A stretch of DNA of 64,000 bases from QVMG01 sp032073245. GTDB lineage: Bacteria > Bacteroidota > Bacteroidia > Bacteroidales > Tannerellaceae. The DNA lies in assembly GCA_032073245.1 (NCBI GenBank), contig DAMANX010000004.1, positions 155,335 to 219,334 of the forward strand, in the 5' to 3' direction. The notes beneath the pieces were generated by a model. It was not told where the DNA came from, ran no database searches, and saw only the letters and a list, made by a program, of their open reading frames with translations. A program made the translations under genes and the position numbers. Shown here piece by piece: positions 55,447-64,000 of the stretch (positions are counted from its first letter, which is position 1; every line of letters begins with the position of its first letter).

Positions 55447-55951
55447 ACTATCTCGTTTCTCACGAAGCAATCCAGCCAGGCACACACATTTCCCTGTTAC
55501 GTTTTCAATAATATCTTTATTCTTTTATGCTTTTGCACAAAGACAATAATCAAATCAATTATTCTTTCTTGGAATATAAATTCTCAAAAAAGATCAAATC
55601 TTTACTCTGACAAATATTAGACCATGCAAAAATAGAACTATTAATCCTGTATTCGCTTCATAATTTTCACTCATTTATTTACAATGTTAATATATATTCA
55701 AAAAAATCATTGATTTACAATATGAATTTCAATGGATGCTTTATTTATTACACTATTTTATTATTCAAATAATAGATATTAACCAAGAAATAATAGCTCA
55801 TTCATATTATGATAGGAATTAGATTAAAGATATTTGGCAAAGAACAAAGAATAGTAAAAGTAATGAAGACAGTGAATAACTAAAAAGTATAAATGGCTTT
55901 AATAATAACATTCGTTTTTTTACGTTAGTATCATATAATTTTGAAAACGAC
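55447..55951. other. 505-bp AT-rich gap upstream of a TonB receptor
   Basis: No gene is seen on either strand. A -7-like TAATTTTG at 55936-55943 lies 8 bp before the receptor ATG. No clear -33 partner, repeat or riboswitch is visible. Confidence 0.55.
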
Positions 55952-58363
55952 ATGAAGATACGTGCGATAGCAGCACTGCTAATTATACTTTTTTCATCAA
56001 GCGCTTATGCCCAAGAGCGGGTTAAAGTTACCGGATATGTACATGATGGTGATGGTAATCCATTAGACCTGGTAAATATTATGGTAAAAAATACTTTGCT
56101 CGGAACCATGACTAATGAGAAGGGTTTTTATTCTATTTCTGTTACACCTGGTGACTCTATTACATTATTATATTCCTGCCTGGGTTATAACAAGGCTGAA
56201 CGTATTATACCGCTACTTGCTGCTGATATGCGGCTCAATGTACAAATGAATCCAATGTCTATCCAACTCGGCGAAGCAGTGGTTACGGCTATCCGTAGAC
56301 AAACATCCACGATGGAAACCCTCGATGCCGATAAGATAAGGCTGTTGCCCGACCCTACAGGAGGAAGCATTGAAAGCCTGGTAGTTACTTTTGCCGGTGT
56401 TTCTTCCAGTAATGAATTGAGCTCTCAATACTCAGTGCGTGGGGGTAGTTTTGATGAAAATATGGTATATGTAAATGGATTAGAAGTATTCCGCCCCTTA
56501 CTTATTCGTTCAGGCCAACAAGAAGGGCTTAGCTTTATCAATCCTGATTTAACTGAATCTGTCAATTTTGCTGCCGGAGGATTTGAAGCAAGTTATGGAG
56601 ATAAAATGAGTTCTGTTCTAGATATCACATATAAAAAGCCAAAAGAACTTGAAGGAGCTGCTTCTGTTAGTTTACTTGGAGCTAATGCGTATGTAGGCAG
56701 CTCCAGCGGGAAATTCACACAAGTAACCGGTATACGCTATAAGACAGGCCGTTCTCTTTTAAAAACAATGGATACCGATGCTGAATACAGTCCGGACTTT
56801 ATTGACTTGCAAACATTTCTCACGTATGAATTTGCACCGAAATGGGAAGCAAACTTCATGGGTAACCTGGCTATAAATAACTTCAAATTTACACCATTCA
56901 ACAGGGAAACAGCCTTTGGTACATTGAGTAATCCACAAAACTTTACTGTTTATTTTGATGGAATGGAACGGGATAAATTCCAAACTCTTTTTGGTGCTTT
57001 TACCTTAAAACACAAACCGAATGAAAATACAGAGTTTGGATTGCAGGCCTCTGCTTTTAACAGTCGTGAAGAAGAAAGCTATGATATAACCGGTGAATAT
57101 TGGATGAGCGAAGACGGATCAATGAATCCGAATGAGGAGATCACTTCAGGAATGACAGTTGGCCGTTATCATGAACATGCCCGAAACCGTTTGCTTGCAA
57201 ATGTATTCAATATTAACCACTATGGTAGTTCACGCTTCAACAACCATACCTTAAAATGGGGATTGACTTTTCAATCGGAAAAAATTGAAGATAGAATCAG
57301 TGAATGGGAGAAACGTGACTCATCCGGCTATTCCCTTCCTCAGGTGGAAGAGGCTGTAAGCGTTATTAATAACTTATATTCCAATCATAAACTTAATAGC
57401 ACCCGCTTTTCCGGATATCTGCAGGATGTTTTCAAATTTCGTTCTTCTAAAGGATTATTCACTCTTATAGGAGGTATACGTGGCAGCTATTGGGATTATA
57501 ATAAAGAATTTATTTTTAGTCCGCGCGTATCTCTTGGCTTTATTCCAAATTTCAATCAGAATCTGACATTCAGATTTGCAACGGGACTTTATTATCAGTC
57601 GCCTTTCTATAAAGAATTACGTAAGGTAGTAAATGATACGGAAGGGAATGAAATAGTAGAATTGAATAATAAAATCAAGTCACAACGTTCTATTCATTTT
57701 ATACTTGGTGGGGATTATACCTTTAAAGCTTCTGACCGAAACTTCAAAGTAACGGCTGAAATGTATTACAAAAAAATGGATGACCTAATCCCTTATACAC
57801 TCGATAACGTTAAATTACGCTATTACGGTGAAAACTGTGCAAACGGATATGCAATGGGATTGGATGTTAAATTCTTCGGAGAATTTGTTCCGGGTACTGA
57901 TTCCTGGATTAGTTTTTCCTTAATGAAAGCAGAGCAAACCATTCGGGAAACTACGACTGTTCCAATGCCTAATAGCCAGGGTTATAATGTATCACTCTTC
58001 TTTCAGGACTATTTCCCAGGGAATGAACGCATAAAACTAAACTTAAAAGGAGTATTAGCAGGCGGCCTTCCTATAACCATACCTCATCAAGGCTACGAAC
58101 AGGGATATTTCCGCCTACCCACCTATAAACGTGTAGATATCGGCCTCTCCTATCAACTCGCCGGCGGTACGGATGCTATTATGGACCGGGGATTCTTTCG
58201 CCATCTCAAACATATCTGGTTAGGATTAGATGTATTCAATCTACTGGATATAAAGAACACCAGCTCATACTACTGGATAACAGATGTTTACAATCAACAA
58301 CACGCAGTTCCCAACTACCTTACAGGCAGACAGCTCAACTTCCGGTTAATGGTCGATTTCTAA
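55952..58363 (+). CDS. TonB-dependent outer-membrane receptor (no SusD partner)
   Basis: An 803-residue outer-membrane importer. After a signal peptide (AYAQE) there is a CarboxypepD_reg-like domain (about 25-100, VTGYVHDGDGNPLDLVNI) and a plug (about 105-230, SQYSVRGGSFDENMVYVNG). A 22-stranded barrel ends NFRLMVDF. It lacks the SusC signature regions and has no SusD gene, so it belongs to the general TonB receptor class (metal, vitamin or small-molecule uptake). It is followed 185 bp later by the galactose operon on the same strand; a functional link is not established. Confidence 0.92.
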   Translation: MKIRAIAALLIILFSSSAYAQERVKVTGYVHDGDGNPLDLVNIMVKNTLLGTMTNEKGFYSISVTPGDSITLLYSCLGYNKAERIIPLLAADMRLNVQMNPMSIQLGEAVVTAIRRQTSTMETLDADKIRLLPDPTGGSIESLVVTFAGVSSSNELSSQYSVRGGSFDENMVYVNGLEVFRPLLIRSGQQEGLSFINPDLTESVNFAAGGFEASYGDKMSSVLDITYKKPKELEGAASVSLLGANAYVGSSSGKFTQVTGIRYKTGRSLLKTMDTDAEYSPDFIDLQTFLTYEFAPKWEANFMGNLAINNFKFTPFNRETAFGTLSNPQNFTVYFDGMERDKFQTLFGAFTLKHKPNENTEFGLQASAFNSREEESYDITGEYWMSEDGSMNPNEEITSGMTVGRYHEHARNRLLANVFNINHYGSSRFNNHTLKWGLTFQSEKIEDRISEWEKRDSSGYSLPQVEEAVSVINNLYSNHKLNSTRFSGYLQDVFKFRSSKGLFTLIGGIRGSYWDYNKEFIFSPRVSLGFIPNFNQNLTFRFATGLYYQSPFYKELRKVVNDTEGNEIVELNNKIKSQRSIHFILGGDYTFKASDRNFKVTAEMYYKKMDDLIPYTLDNVKLRYYGENCANGYAMGLDVKFFGEFVPGTDSWISFSLMKAEQTIRETTTVPMPNSQGYNVSLFFQDYFPGNERIKLNLKGVLAGGLPITIPHQGYEQGYFRLPTYKRVDIGLSYQLAGGTDAIMDRGFFRHLKHIWLGLDVFNLLDIKNTSSYYWITDVYNQQHAVPNYLTGRQLNFRLMVDF

Positions 58364-58548
58364 GTAAAGAAAACCAAACTGTCACTTTCAAAAGAAGGCA
58401 GGAAAGGATGAATTATAAGGTATACTCTTGTTAGAGATTATTAGCTAACAAAAGTAAAAAGAATGCTATACAACATGTTTCGATTAGAGCCATACTTAGG
58501 ATAAGTCTGTACTTTTACACGCAATTTGGATCATAAAGTAAAATATAC

Positions 58549-59640
58549 ATGGAAAACGAAACTACCTTGTCTGGCTTGCAGATTGCAGACTTTAACAGGC
58601 AAATTGATGGCAAAAAGACAACTCTCTGTGTTCTAAGAAATAAGAATGGTATTGAGCTGACTGTTACAAATTACGGAGCCAAAATAGTATCCCTCATGGT
58701 TCCCGACCGGAATGGTAAACTTATCGATGTTGTTACCGGTCATCAAACAATCGATGATTATCTTACATCTGAAGAACCTTACTTTGGAGCTATATGCGGA
58801 CGTTATGGAAACCGTATTGCTAAAGGCAGTTTTACATTAGATGGAGTCGTTTACGACAAGCTGGCTATCAATAATGGCCCAAACAGTTTACATGGTGGTA
58901 TCAAAGGTTTTAATTCTGTTGTATGGGATATGGAAAGACCGGATGCTCAGACTGTTAAACTTACTTATGTATCTGTGGACGGAGAAGAAGGTTTTCCGGG
59001 TACTCTTACAACTACAGTTACTTATATGCTAAGCGATGATAATGAAGTAGTTATTCATTATGAAGCCAAAACAGATAAACCGACAGTCCTGAACCTTACA
59101 AATCACTCTTATTTCAATCTTTCCGGAGCCGGAAATCCATCTGTAGCCGATCATATATTGACTATTAATGCGGATTATTATTTACCTACAGACCAGACAG
59201 CCATACCTTATGGACCGAAAGAAAAAGTAGAAGGTACACCGATGGACTTCAGAACACCTTTTGAAGTAGGAGCACGTATCGATAATGATTTCGAACAACT
59301 TACATGGGCGAGGGGTTATGATCATACCTATATATTTAATGAAGGCACGGGAACTACTTCTTTATGCGCTTCGTGTAAATCACCTCAATCGGGAATTATT
59401 ATGGACCTTTACACGAGTGAGCCTGGTGTACAGCTTTATACAGGGAACTGGATGAGTGGTAACTTTGAAGGAAAGAAAGGACAACGTTATCCGGCTCGTG
59501 CGGCACTTTGTCTGGAAACACAACATTTCCCGGATAGTCCGAATAAACCGGAATATCCTTCCACTGTGCTTCGTCCGGGTGAAAGATTTGTTAGCACTAC
59601 AATGTATGCATTCTATACCGATTCTGACGTTAACAAGTAA
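58549..59640 (+). CDS. galM: Aldose 1-epimerase (galactose mutarotase)
   Basis: This cytosolic enzyme interconverts alpha and beta anomers of galactose/glucose, feeding galactokinase. The GalM fold shows CGRYGNRIAKGSF, LTNHSYFNLSG (catalytic His) and the C-terminal LCLETQHFPDSPNKPEYPST (catalytic Glu). At 363 residues it is full length and has no signal peptide. It is first in the galM-transporter-galK group, with a 34-bp gap to the transporter. Confidence 0.96.
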   Translation: MENETTLSGLQIADFNRQIDGKKTTLCVLRNKNGIELTVTNYGAKIVSLMVPDRNGKLIDVVTGHQTIDDYLTSEEPYFGAICGRYGNRIAKGSFTLDGVVYDKLAINNGPNSLHGGIKGFNSVVWDMERPDAQTVKLTYVSVDGEEGFPGTLTTTVTYMLSDDNEVVIHYEAKTDKPTVLNLTNHSYFNLSGAGNPSVADHILTINADYYLPTDQTAIPYGPKEKVEGTPMDFRTPFEVGARIDNDFEQLTWARGYDHTYIFNEGTGTTSLCASCKSPQSGIIMDLYTSEPGVQLYTGNWMSGNFEGKKGQRYPARAALCLETQHFPDSPNKPEYPSTVLRPGERFVSTTMYAFYTDSDVNK

Positions 59641-59674
59641 ATCAATCTATTAATCAACAAAAATATTTAAAGAG

Positions 59675-60961
59675 ATGGAAAATAAACAAAAGAACTATTT
59701 GTTGCCTATTATTATGATGATCGCCCTCTTTGGGATGATCTCATTTGTAACCGGACTTCAAAATCCGATGGCTATTATCGTAAAAGACCAATTTGGCGCT
59801 TCCAATTTCATGTCTCAGCTTGGTAATGCTGCGAACTTTATCGCTTATGCATTCATGGGCCTTCCTGCAGGTTTATTACTGCAAAAAATCGGTTATAAGA
59901 AAACTGCATTAATTGCAATTGCGGTTGGATTTATCGGTGTGGGGATACAATTCCTTTCCGGACAAGCAGGTAGCTTCGCAGTCTATCTTATTGGTGCTTT
60001 CGTTTCCGGCTTCTCTATGTGTATGCTGAATACTGTAGTTAACCCTATGTTGAACACATTAGGTGGCGGTGGTAAGAAAGGTAACCAATTGATTCAGATC
60101 GGTGGATCTTTCAACTCATTGAACGCTACTATCGTTCCTGTGTTAGTAGGTTATCTGATTGGTAACGCTGCCAACCCAACTATTAAAGATGCAACTCCTG
60201 CTTTATTCCTGGCTATGGGTATCTTTGCTGTTGCATTCCTTGTATTGGCTTCAATGAAATTACCTGAACCACGTTTGGAAAAAGCGGCTCCTGCTAGTGC
60301 TGAAAAAGATAAACATAGCGCTTTATCTTTCCGTCACTTTGTTTTAGGTACAGTTGCTATTTTCGTTTATGTAGGTATTGAAGTAGGTATTCCTAATATT
60401 GCTAACTTATTTATGACATCTACTGTAGAAGGAGGTGGTTTGGCTATGGATACAACAATTGCCGGAACTGTTGTGGGAACATATTGGTTCCTTATGCTTA
60501 TCGGCCGTTTGTTGGGAGCTTCACTTGGTGCTAAATTCTCCAGTAAAACGATGTTAACATTTGTGTCTTGTCTAGGTTTAGTGCTGGTAACTGCTGCTAT
60601 TCTTAGCCCAAAAACAGTAACAGTATTTATGCCGGTATTCCAATCTGATATATCTTTTGGTATGGCAGAAGTACCTGTTAGCATCATGCTTTTGATTCTT
60701 TGTGGTTTGTGTACTTCCATCATGTGGGGTGGTATCTTTAACCTGGCAGTTGAAGGATTAGGGAAATATACAGAAGCTGCTTCCGGTATCTTTATGGTAA
60801 TGGTTTGCGGTGGTGGTTTATTGCCATTATTGCAAGGGGCACTTGCTGATAGCATGGGATTTGTTTCTAGTTATTGGCTTGTATTTGCTTGTTTAATATT
60901 CCTTCTTTATTACGCTTTGGTTGGATCAAAGAATGTAAATACAAATATCCCTGTTGAATAA
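59675..60961 (+). CDS. MFS sugar transporter (glucose/galactose, FucP/GluP type)
   Basis: An inner-membrane proton-linked hexose importer with 12 helices in 428 residues. The FucP/GluP family pattern includes GMISFVTGLQNPMAIIVKDQF in helix 1 and FVSGFSMCMLNTVVNPMLNTLGG in helix 4. Its place between galM and galK makes galactose or glucose the likely substrate. Confidence 0.93.
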   Translation: MENKQKNYLLPIIMMIALFGMISFVTGLQNPMAIIVKDQFGASNFMSQLGNAANFIAYAFMGLPAGLLLQKIGYKKTALIAIAVGFIGVGIQFLSGQAGSFAVYLIGAFVSGFSMCMLNTVVNPMLNTLGGGGKKGNQLIQIGGSFNSLNATIVPVLVGYLIGNAANPTIKDATPALFLAMGIFAVAFLVLASMKLPEPRLEKAAPASAEKDKHSALSFRHFVLGTVAIFVYVGIEVGIPNIANLFMTSTVEGGGLAMDTTIAGTVVGTYWFLMLIGRLLGASLGAKFSSKTMLTFVSCLGLVLVTAAILSPKTVTVFMPVFQSDISFGMAEVPVSIMLLILCGLCTSIMWGGIFNLAVEGLGKYTEAASGIFMVMVCGGGLLPLLQGALADSMGFVSSYWLVFACLIFLLYYALVGSKNVNTNIPVE

Positions 60962-60978
60962 ACAAAATATTTATTTAA

Positions 60979-61050
60979 AGTAAGAAGTAAGTAGTAAGAA
61001 GTAAGTAGAAGGTTTCAGCCCTACTTACTTCTTACTTTCTACTTCTTACT
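60979..61050. repeat. Word-built hairpin (AGTAAGAAGTA type) inside the galactose operon
   Basis: The 30-nt arms 60979-61008 and 61021-61050 match at 27 positions, with a 12-nt loop. Each arm repeats AGTAAGAAGTA. It lies between the transporter stop and the galK ATG and could attenuate galK. Confidence 0.85.
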
Positions 61051-61083
61051 CCTTTTATATCATACAACTTAGAATAAAATAAT

Positions 61084-62229
61084 ATGGAAAAGAAGATCAG
61101 AACAAAATTTCAGGAATTATTTCAAACAGAAGGAAGTGCATTCGCTTCTCCAGGTAGAATCAACCTGATCGGTGAACATACCGACTATAATGGTGGATTT
61201 GTTTTCCCGGGTGCTATCGACAAAGGTATGATTGCTGAAATCAAACCTAATGGTACAGGTAAAGTACGTGCTTTTTCTATCGACCTGAATGAATCATCAG
61301 AATTTGGTTTAAATGAAAATGATAAACCTCAGGAAGGTTGGGCAAAATATATTTTTGGTGTTTGCCGTGAGATCATAAAGAGAAACGGAAATATCCAGGG
61401 ATTCGACACCGTTTTTGCGGGAAATGTTCCTTTGGGAGCTGGTATGTCTTCTTCAGCTGCATTGGAAAGCACGTATGCTTTCGCTTTGAATGAACTCTTC
61501 CAATTAGGTATTGATAAGTTTGAACTGGCGAAGATCGGACAAATGACTGAGCATAATTACGTAGGTGTAAACTGTGGTATTATGGACCAGTTTGCTTCTA
61601 TCTTTGGTAAGAAAGGTAGTTTGATCCGTTTGGATTGCCGTTCTTTGGAATATAAATATTTCCCATTCCATCCGAAAGGATATAAATTGGTATTGCTTGA
61701 TACGCTGGCAAAGCACGAATTGGTAGACTCTCCTTATAACAAACGTCGTCAATCTTGTGAAAATGTAGTGGCTGCGATGAAACGTAATCATCCGAACGTT
61801 GAATTCCTACGCGATGCTAATATGGATATGTTGAACGAAGTAAAAGGTGATGTAAGTGCAGAAGACTATATGCGTGCTGAATATGTGATTGCAGAAATCC
61901 AACGTGTATTGGATGTTTCCGATGCTTTGGAAAGAGACGATTACGAAACAGTAGGCCAGAAGATGTTCGAAACACATTACGGCATGAGCAAATTATATGA
62001 AGTAAGTTGTGAAGAACTTGACTTCTTGAATGATATAGCTAAAGAATGTGGCGTTACCGGTTCACGCGTTATGGGTGGCGGTTTCGGAGGTTGTACAATC
62101 AACCTGGTTAAGGATGAAAAGTATGATGCCTTTATTAAAAAAGCATTCAGTGCGTATAAAGAAAAATTCGGCTTCGAACCGAAACTTTATGATGTAGTTA
62201 TCAGCGACGGTGCCCGTCAATTGAAATAA
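61084..62229 (+). CDS. galK: Galactokinase
   Basis: A cytosolic GHMP kinase that phosphorylates alpha-D-galactose to galactose 1-phosphate in the Leloir pathway. The galactokinase signature GRINLIGEHTDYNGG is at residues 24-38, the ATP-binding VPLGAGMSSSAALE at 115-128, and the C-terminal VMGGGFGGCTINLV. The length of 381 residues is standard. galT and galE are not in this window. A strong terminator follows. Confidence 0.97.
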   Translation: MEKKIRTKFQELFQTEGSAFASPGRINLIGEHTDYNGGFVFPGAIDKGMIAEIKPNGTGKVRAFSIDLNESSEFGLNENDKPQEGWAKYIFGVCREIIKRNGNIQGFDTVFAGNVPLGAGMSSSAALESTYAFALNELFQLGIDKFELAKIGQMTEHNYVGVNCGIMDQFASIFGKKGSLIRLDCRSLEYKYFPFHPKGYKLVLLDTLAKHELVDSPYNKRRQSCENVVAAMKRNHPNVEFLRDANMDMLNEVKGDVSAEDYMRAEYVIAEIQRVLDVSDALERDDYETVGQKMFETHYGMSKLYEVSCEELDFLNDIAKECGVTGSRVMGGGFGGCTINLVKDEKYDAFIKKAFSAYKEKFGFEPKLYDVVISDGARQLK

Positions 62230-62251
62230 TAAACAAATAAGTATTTTGTGG

Positions 62252-62284
62252 AAAAGACGCTACCGGTTGGTAGCGTCTTTTTTT
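62252..62284 (+). terminator. Rho-independent terminator of galK
   Basis: The 10-bp stem AGACGCTACC / GGTAGCGTCT with loop GGTT is followed by a T7 run. Confidence 0.92.
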
Positions 62285-62352
62285 ATTATATATAGAATTC
62301 TTCGTATGGAGGCTTCAGGTAGTTTAAGATTTAAAGATTTAGCGACAAGGGC

Positions 62353-62444
62353 GTAGAGACAGGGCTTGCCCTGTCTCCATATAAACAATACCCATTAAAC
62401 GAATGTCATGTTCCATAGAGAGACAGGGCAAGCCCTGTCTCTAC
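62353..62444. repeat. BIME-like double-hairpin repeat, copy B
   Basis: Perfect 25-nt inverted arms (62353-62377 and 62420-62444). Each arm also folds on itself (GAGACAGGGC-TT-GCCCTGTCTC). A 42-bp middle begins CATATAAA as in copy A at 6315-6402. There is no ORF inside. Confidence 0.85.
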
Positions 62445-62635
62445 CATCGTTGCAATTATCTTCAAATTTTCCTCGATTGAAAGATATGTTGTATCAACAA
62501 GCGTTCGACGCTTCTTTTCCACATTACGACAAAATCGTATATCATTAATAAATAAACACATTACGATACTATCATAATAAATTCATTATCTTTGTTGATA
62601 GCAACTATGTATATTATAATCTAAAATTGCATTAT

Positions 62636-63817
62636 ATGAAAGCTCGTATCTACTCCTATCAGCTCGTTCTTATATCTATCGTTTGTCTATTAGCCGCATG
62701 CAGCAACCGTAAGGATAGTTCATCAGAAAATATTCTCCCCATTATTGATGTACAAAAGACATATCCTAAAAAGAAAGTGAAACTCCAGGATATAGCTGAA
62801 GTAGAATATATTGCTTTAGAGACAACTGATAATTTACTCTGGAAAGGTGGTGTTACGACATTTTCTGATAAGTATATTACCAATTACGATATCACTAGTG
62901 GTAATTTACTTCTATTCGACCGTGCAGGAAAAGGGCTGAAACATATCAATCGACAAGGTAATAGTGGTGAAGAATATTTGCCATATAGTTCAATAATACT
63001 TGATGAGGAAAATGAAGAATTATTGGTTAATGATGTACGGAAACATAAGATATTATTCTATGACTTGGCCGGTAATTTTAAACGGGTAATCGACTTGCCA
63101 GACGATCAATTTTATTCTGAGATGTATAATTATGATCATTCCCGCTTAATTGTATACAGACAAAAAAGAGAAGATGATATAATCAACTCTTACTTTTTAC
63201 TCTCTAAAAAAACAGGAGAGATTGAGAGAGAAATAATAATTGAACCTAACGGAAGAAAACTATCTCCTATGCATTTTGTAGATAGAAACGGACAACGAGT
63301 AATGTTTGCCTTTCAGACTTTTGTCATATCAACAGCTTATCCCAAATTAGTCCTAAACGAGATATCCAATGATACAATATTCACCTTAGAACCTTCCATG
63401 AAATTAAAACCTCTTGTTGTTCAAATACCTAATAGGGCATCTATGAATCCTGAAATATTCCTCTTTTATGCAATGGACAGCCGTGATTACCTTTTTCTGT
63501 ATACAGTAGAAAAGACGTTTAATAAAGAAACAAGAGATTTTCCACAAAAAAAACTCATGTATAATAAAAAAGAGCAAATGGTTTATGAACAGGATTTATA
63601 TAATGAGGACTATGAAAGAGAGAACCCTTTTACTATTTCTCCTCAAAAAACATCTTTTTCATCCAGTAACAGTAATATCTTTGTTACAACTTTAAATGCT
63701 GCCGATTTGATTGAAGCCTATAAGAACAATAAGCTTAAAGGAAAACTAAAAGAAAAAGCATCACGATTGGATGAAGAAGATAACCCCGTGTTGATGATTG
63801 TAAAAATGAAAAAATAA
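62636..63817 (+). CDS. 6-bladed beta-propeller lipoprotein
   Basis: A 393-residue lipoprotein (lipobox CLLAAC, Cys22). The remainder resembles the Bacteroidetes 6-bladed beta-propeller family, starting IIDVQKTYPKKKVKLQDIAEVEYIALETTD and showing repeated beta-blade units such as KYITNYDITSGNLLLFDRAGK. Function unknown; relatives are often scattered, surface or periplasmic proteins. The ATG at 62636 is chosen over the TTG three codons earlier because it starts the signal peptide. The final 183 bp of the window after it contain no gene. Confidence 0.82.
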   Translation: MKARIYSYQLVLISIVCLLAACSNRKDSSSENILPIIDVQKTYPKKKVKLQDIAEVEYIALETTDNLLWKGGVTTFSDKYITNYDITSGNLLLFDRAGKGLKHINRQGNSGEEYLPYSSIILDEENEELLVNDVRKHKILFYDLAGNFKRVIDLPDDQFYSEMYNYDHSRLIVYRQKREDDIINSYFLLSKKTGEIEREIIIEPNGRKLSPMHFVDRNGQRVMFAFQTFVISTAYPKLVLNEISNDTIFTLEPSMKLKPLVVQIPNRASMNPEIFLFYAMDSRDYLFLYTVEKTFNKETRDFPQKKLMYNKKEQMVYEQDLYNEDYERENPFTISPQKTSFSSSNSNIFVTTLNAADLIEAYKNNKLKGKLKEKASRLDEEDNPVLMIVKMKK

Positions 63818-64000
63818 AGAATTCAATCAATATCATACCGTTTTTCCTTAAAAAAGTATGACCGCACACAGAATACATGGAATGCGCTGTATCAGTGTGT
63901 AATCATACCAACTTTCATGAATTGAAGATCATCCACATAAAAACAATTAACCTGTATTATTCATAAACTCAAAAAAGCGCTGTAAAAAGTACCTTCATTC

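Noticed and set aside
58379..58397. CTGTCACTTTCAAAAGAAG as a third recombination site
   Set aside because: Only the first ten bases match the 18-bp repeat, there is no inner dyad, and no inverted partner is nearby.
1..64000. CRISPR array, transposase, rRNA operon or prophage
   Set aside because: No regularly spaced direct repeats with unique spacers, no transposase or phage structural motifs, and no rRNA sequence were seen.
63818..64000. Gene or terminator at the right end of the window
   Set aside because: Only an imperfect GTATGA/TCATAC dyad is visible near 63857-63910; there is no T-run or open frame to support a call.

Overview
The window is a Bacteroidales chromosome segment. It has SusC/SusD outer-membrane pairs, a FecR anti-sigma factor, TonB-dependent receptors, lipoproteins with short Bacteroidetes lipoboxes, Bacteroides-type TAnnTTTG -7 promoter boxes, almost no Shine-Dalgarno sequences and moderately AT-rich DNA. 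A Parabacteroides-like gut or oral member of the order fits best, but the species cannot be fixed from sequence alone. There is no rRNA, CRISPR array, transposase or recognisable prophage.

Layout. 1-6.1 kb: the end of a sigma/anti-sigma-controlled nutrient locus (FecR, SusC with STN domain, SusD-like lipoprotein). 6.3-16.1 kb: housekeeping genes (nhaA, YigZ-type protein, GH2 glycosidase, NAD kinase, CBS protein, pdxJ, an ExbB-ExbD-TonB/TolA-like operon, DJ-1-type protein). 16.1-25.7 kb: an accessory surface-variation locus. It has a tyrosine recombinase, a 1.2-kb segment bounded by a perfect 18-bp inverted repeat and carrying an AraC-type regulator, and a ~2086-codon secreted surface protein gene with a type-IX-like C-terminal sorting domain that is broken by one in-frame TAG. 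25.7-37.3 kb: menA, small membrane proteins, SRP RNA and tRNA-Thr, DUF4199 plus glycosyltransferase, mntP, a phosphoesterase, an IlvD/Edd dehydratase, apbE, Maf, KdsC-like, DUF2520 and nitroreductase genes. 37.4-43.3 kb: exported proteins of a sugar-derivative type (cyclophilin, DUF1080, porin-like, ThuA, SMP-30, Tat-exported Nif3-like). 43.5-54.3 kb: a polysaccharide utilisation locus (SusC, SusD, GH30, SGNH hydrolase, GH5) with a DUF6377-type regulator upstream. 54.4-64 kb: rluF, a TonB receptor, a galM-transporter-galK galactose operon and a beta-propeller lipoprotein.

The strongest candidate for an undescribed system is the 16.4-25.7 kb locus. The recombinase keeps all catalytic residues, its neighbour segment has the geometry of an invertible element, and a promoter-like sequence in that segment currently points away from the giant surface gene, as expected for an OFF phase.

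A second theme is intergenic DNA. At least eight sites hold long imperfect hairpins. Several have arms built from short iterated words, and two have arms reaching a gene's stop codon or last codons. There are also two copies of a BIME-like double hairpin 56 kb apart, and a 22-bp-periodic array of a palindromic decamer. Two coding sequences (surface protein and ThuA) are interrupted by TAG while the frame stays coding beyond it. TAG is used as an ordinary stop elsewhere, so this looks like mutation rather than recoding.
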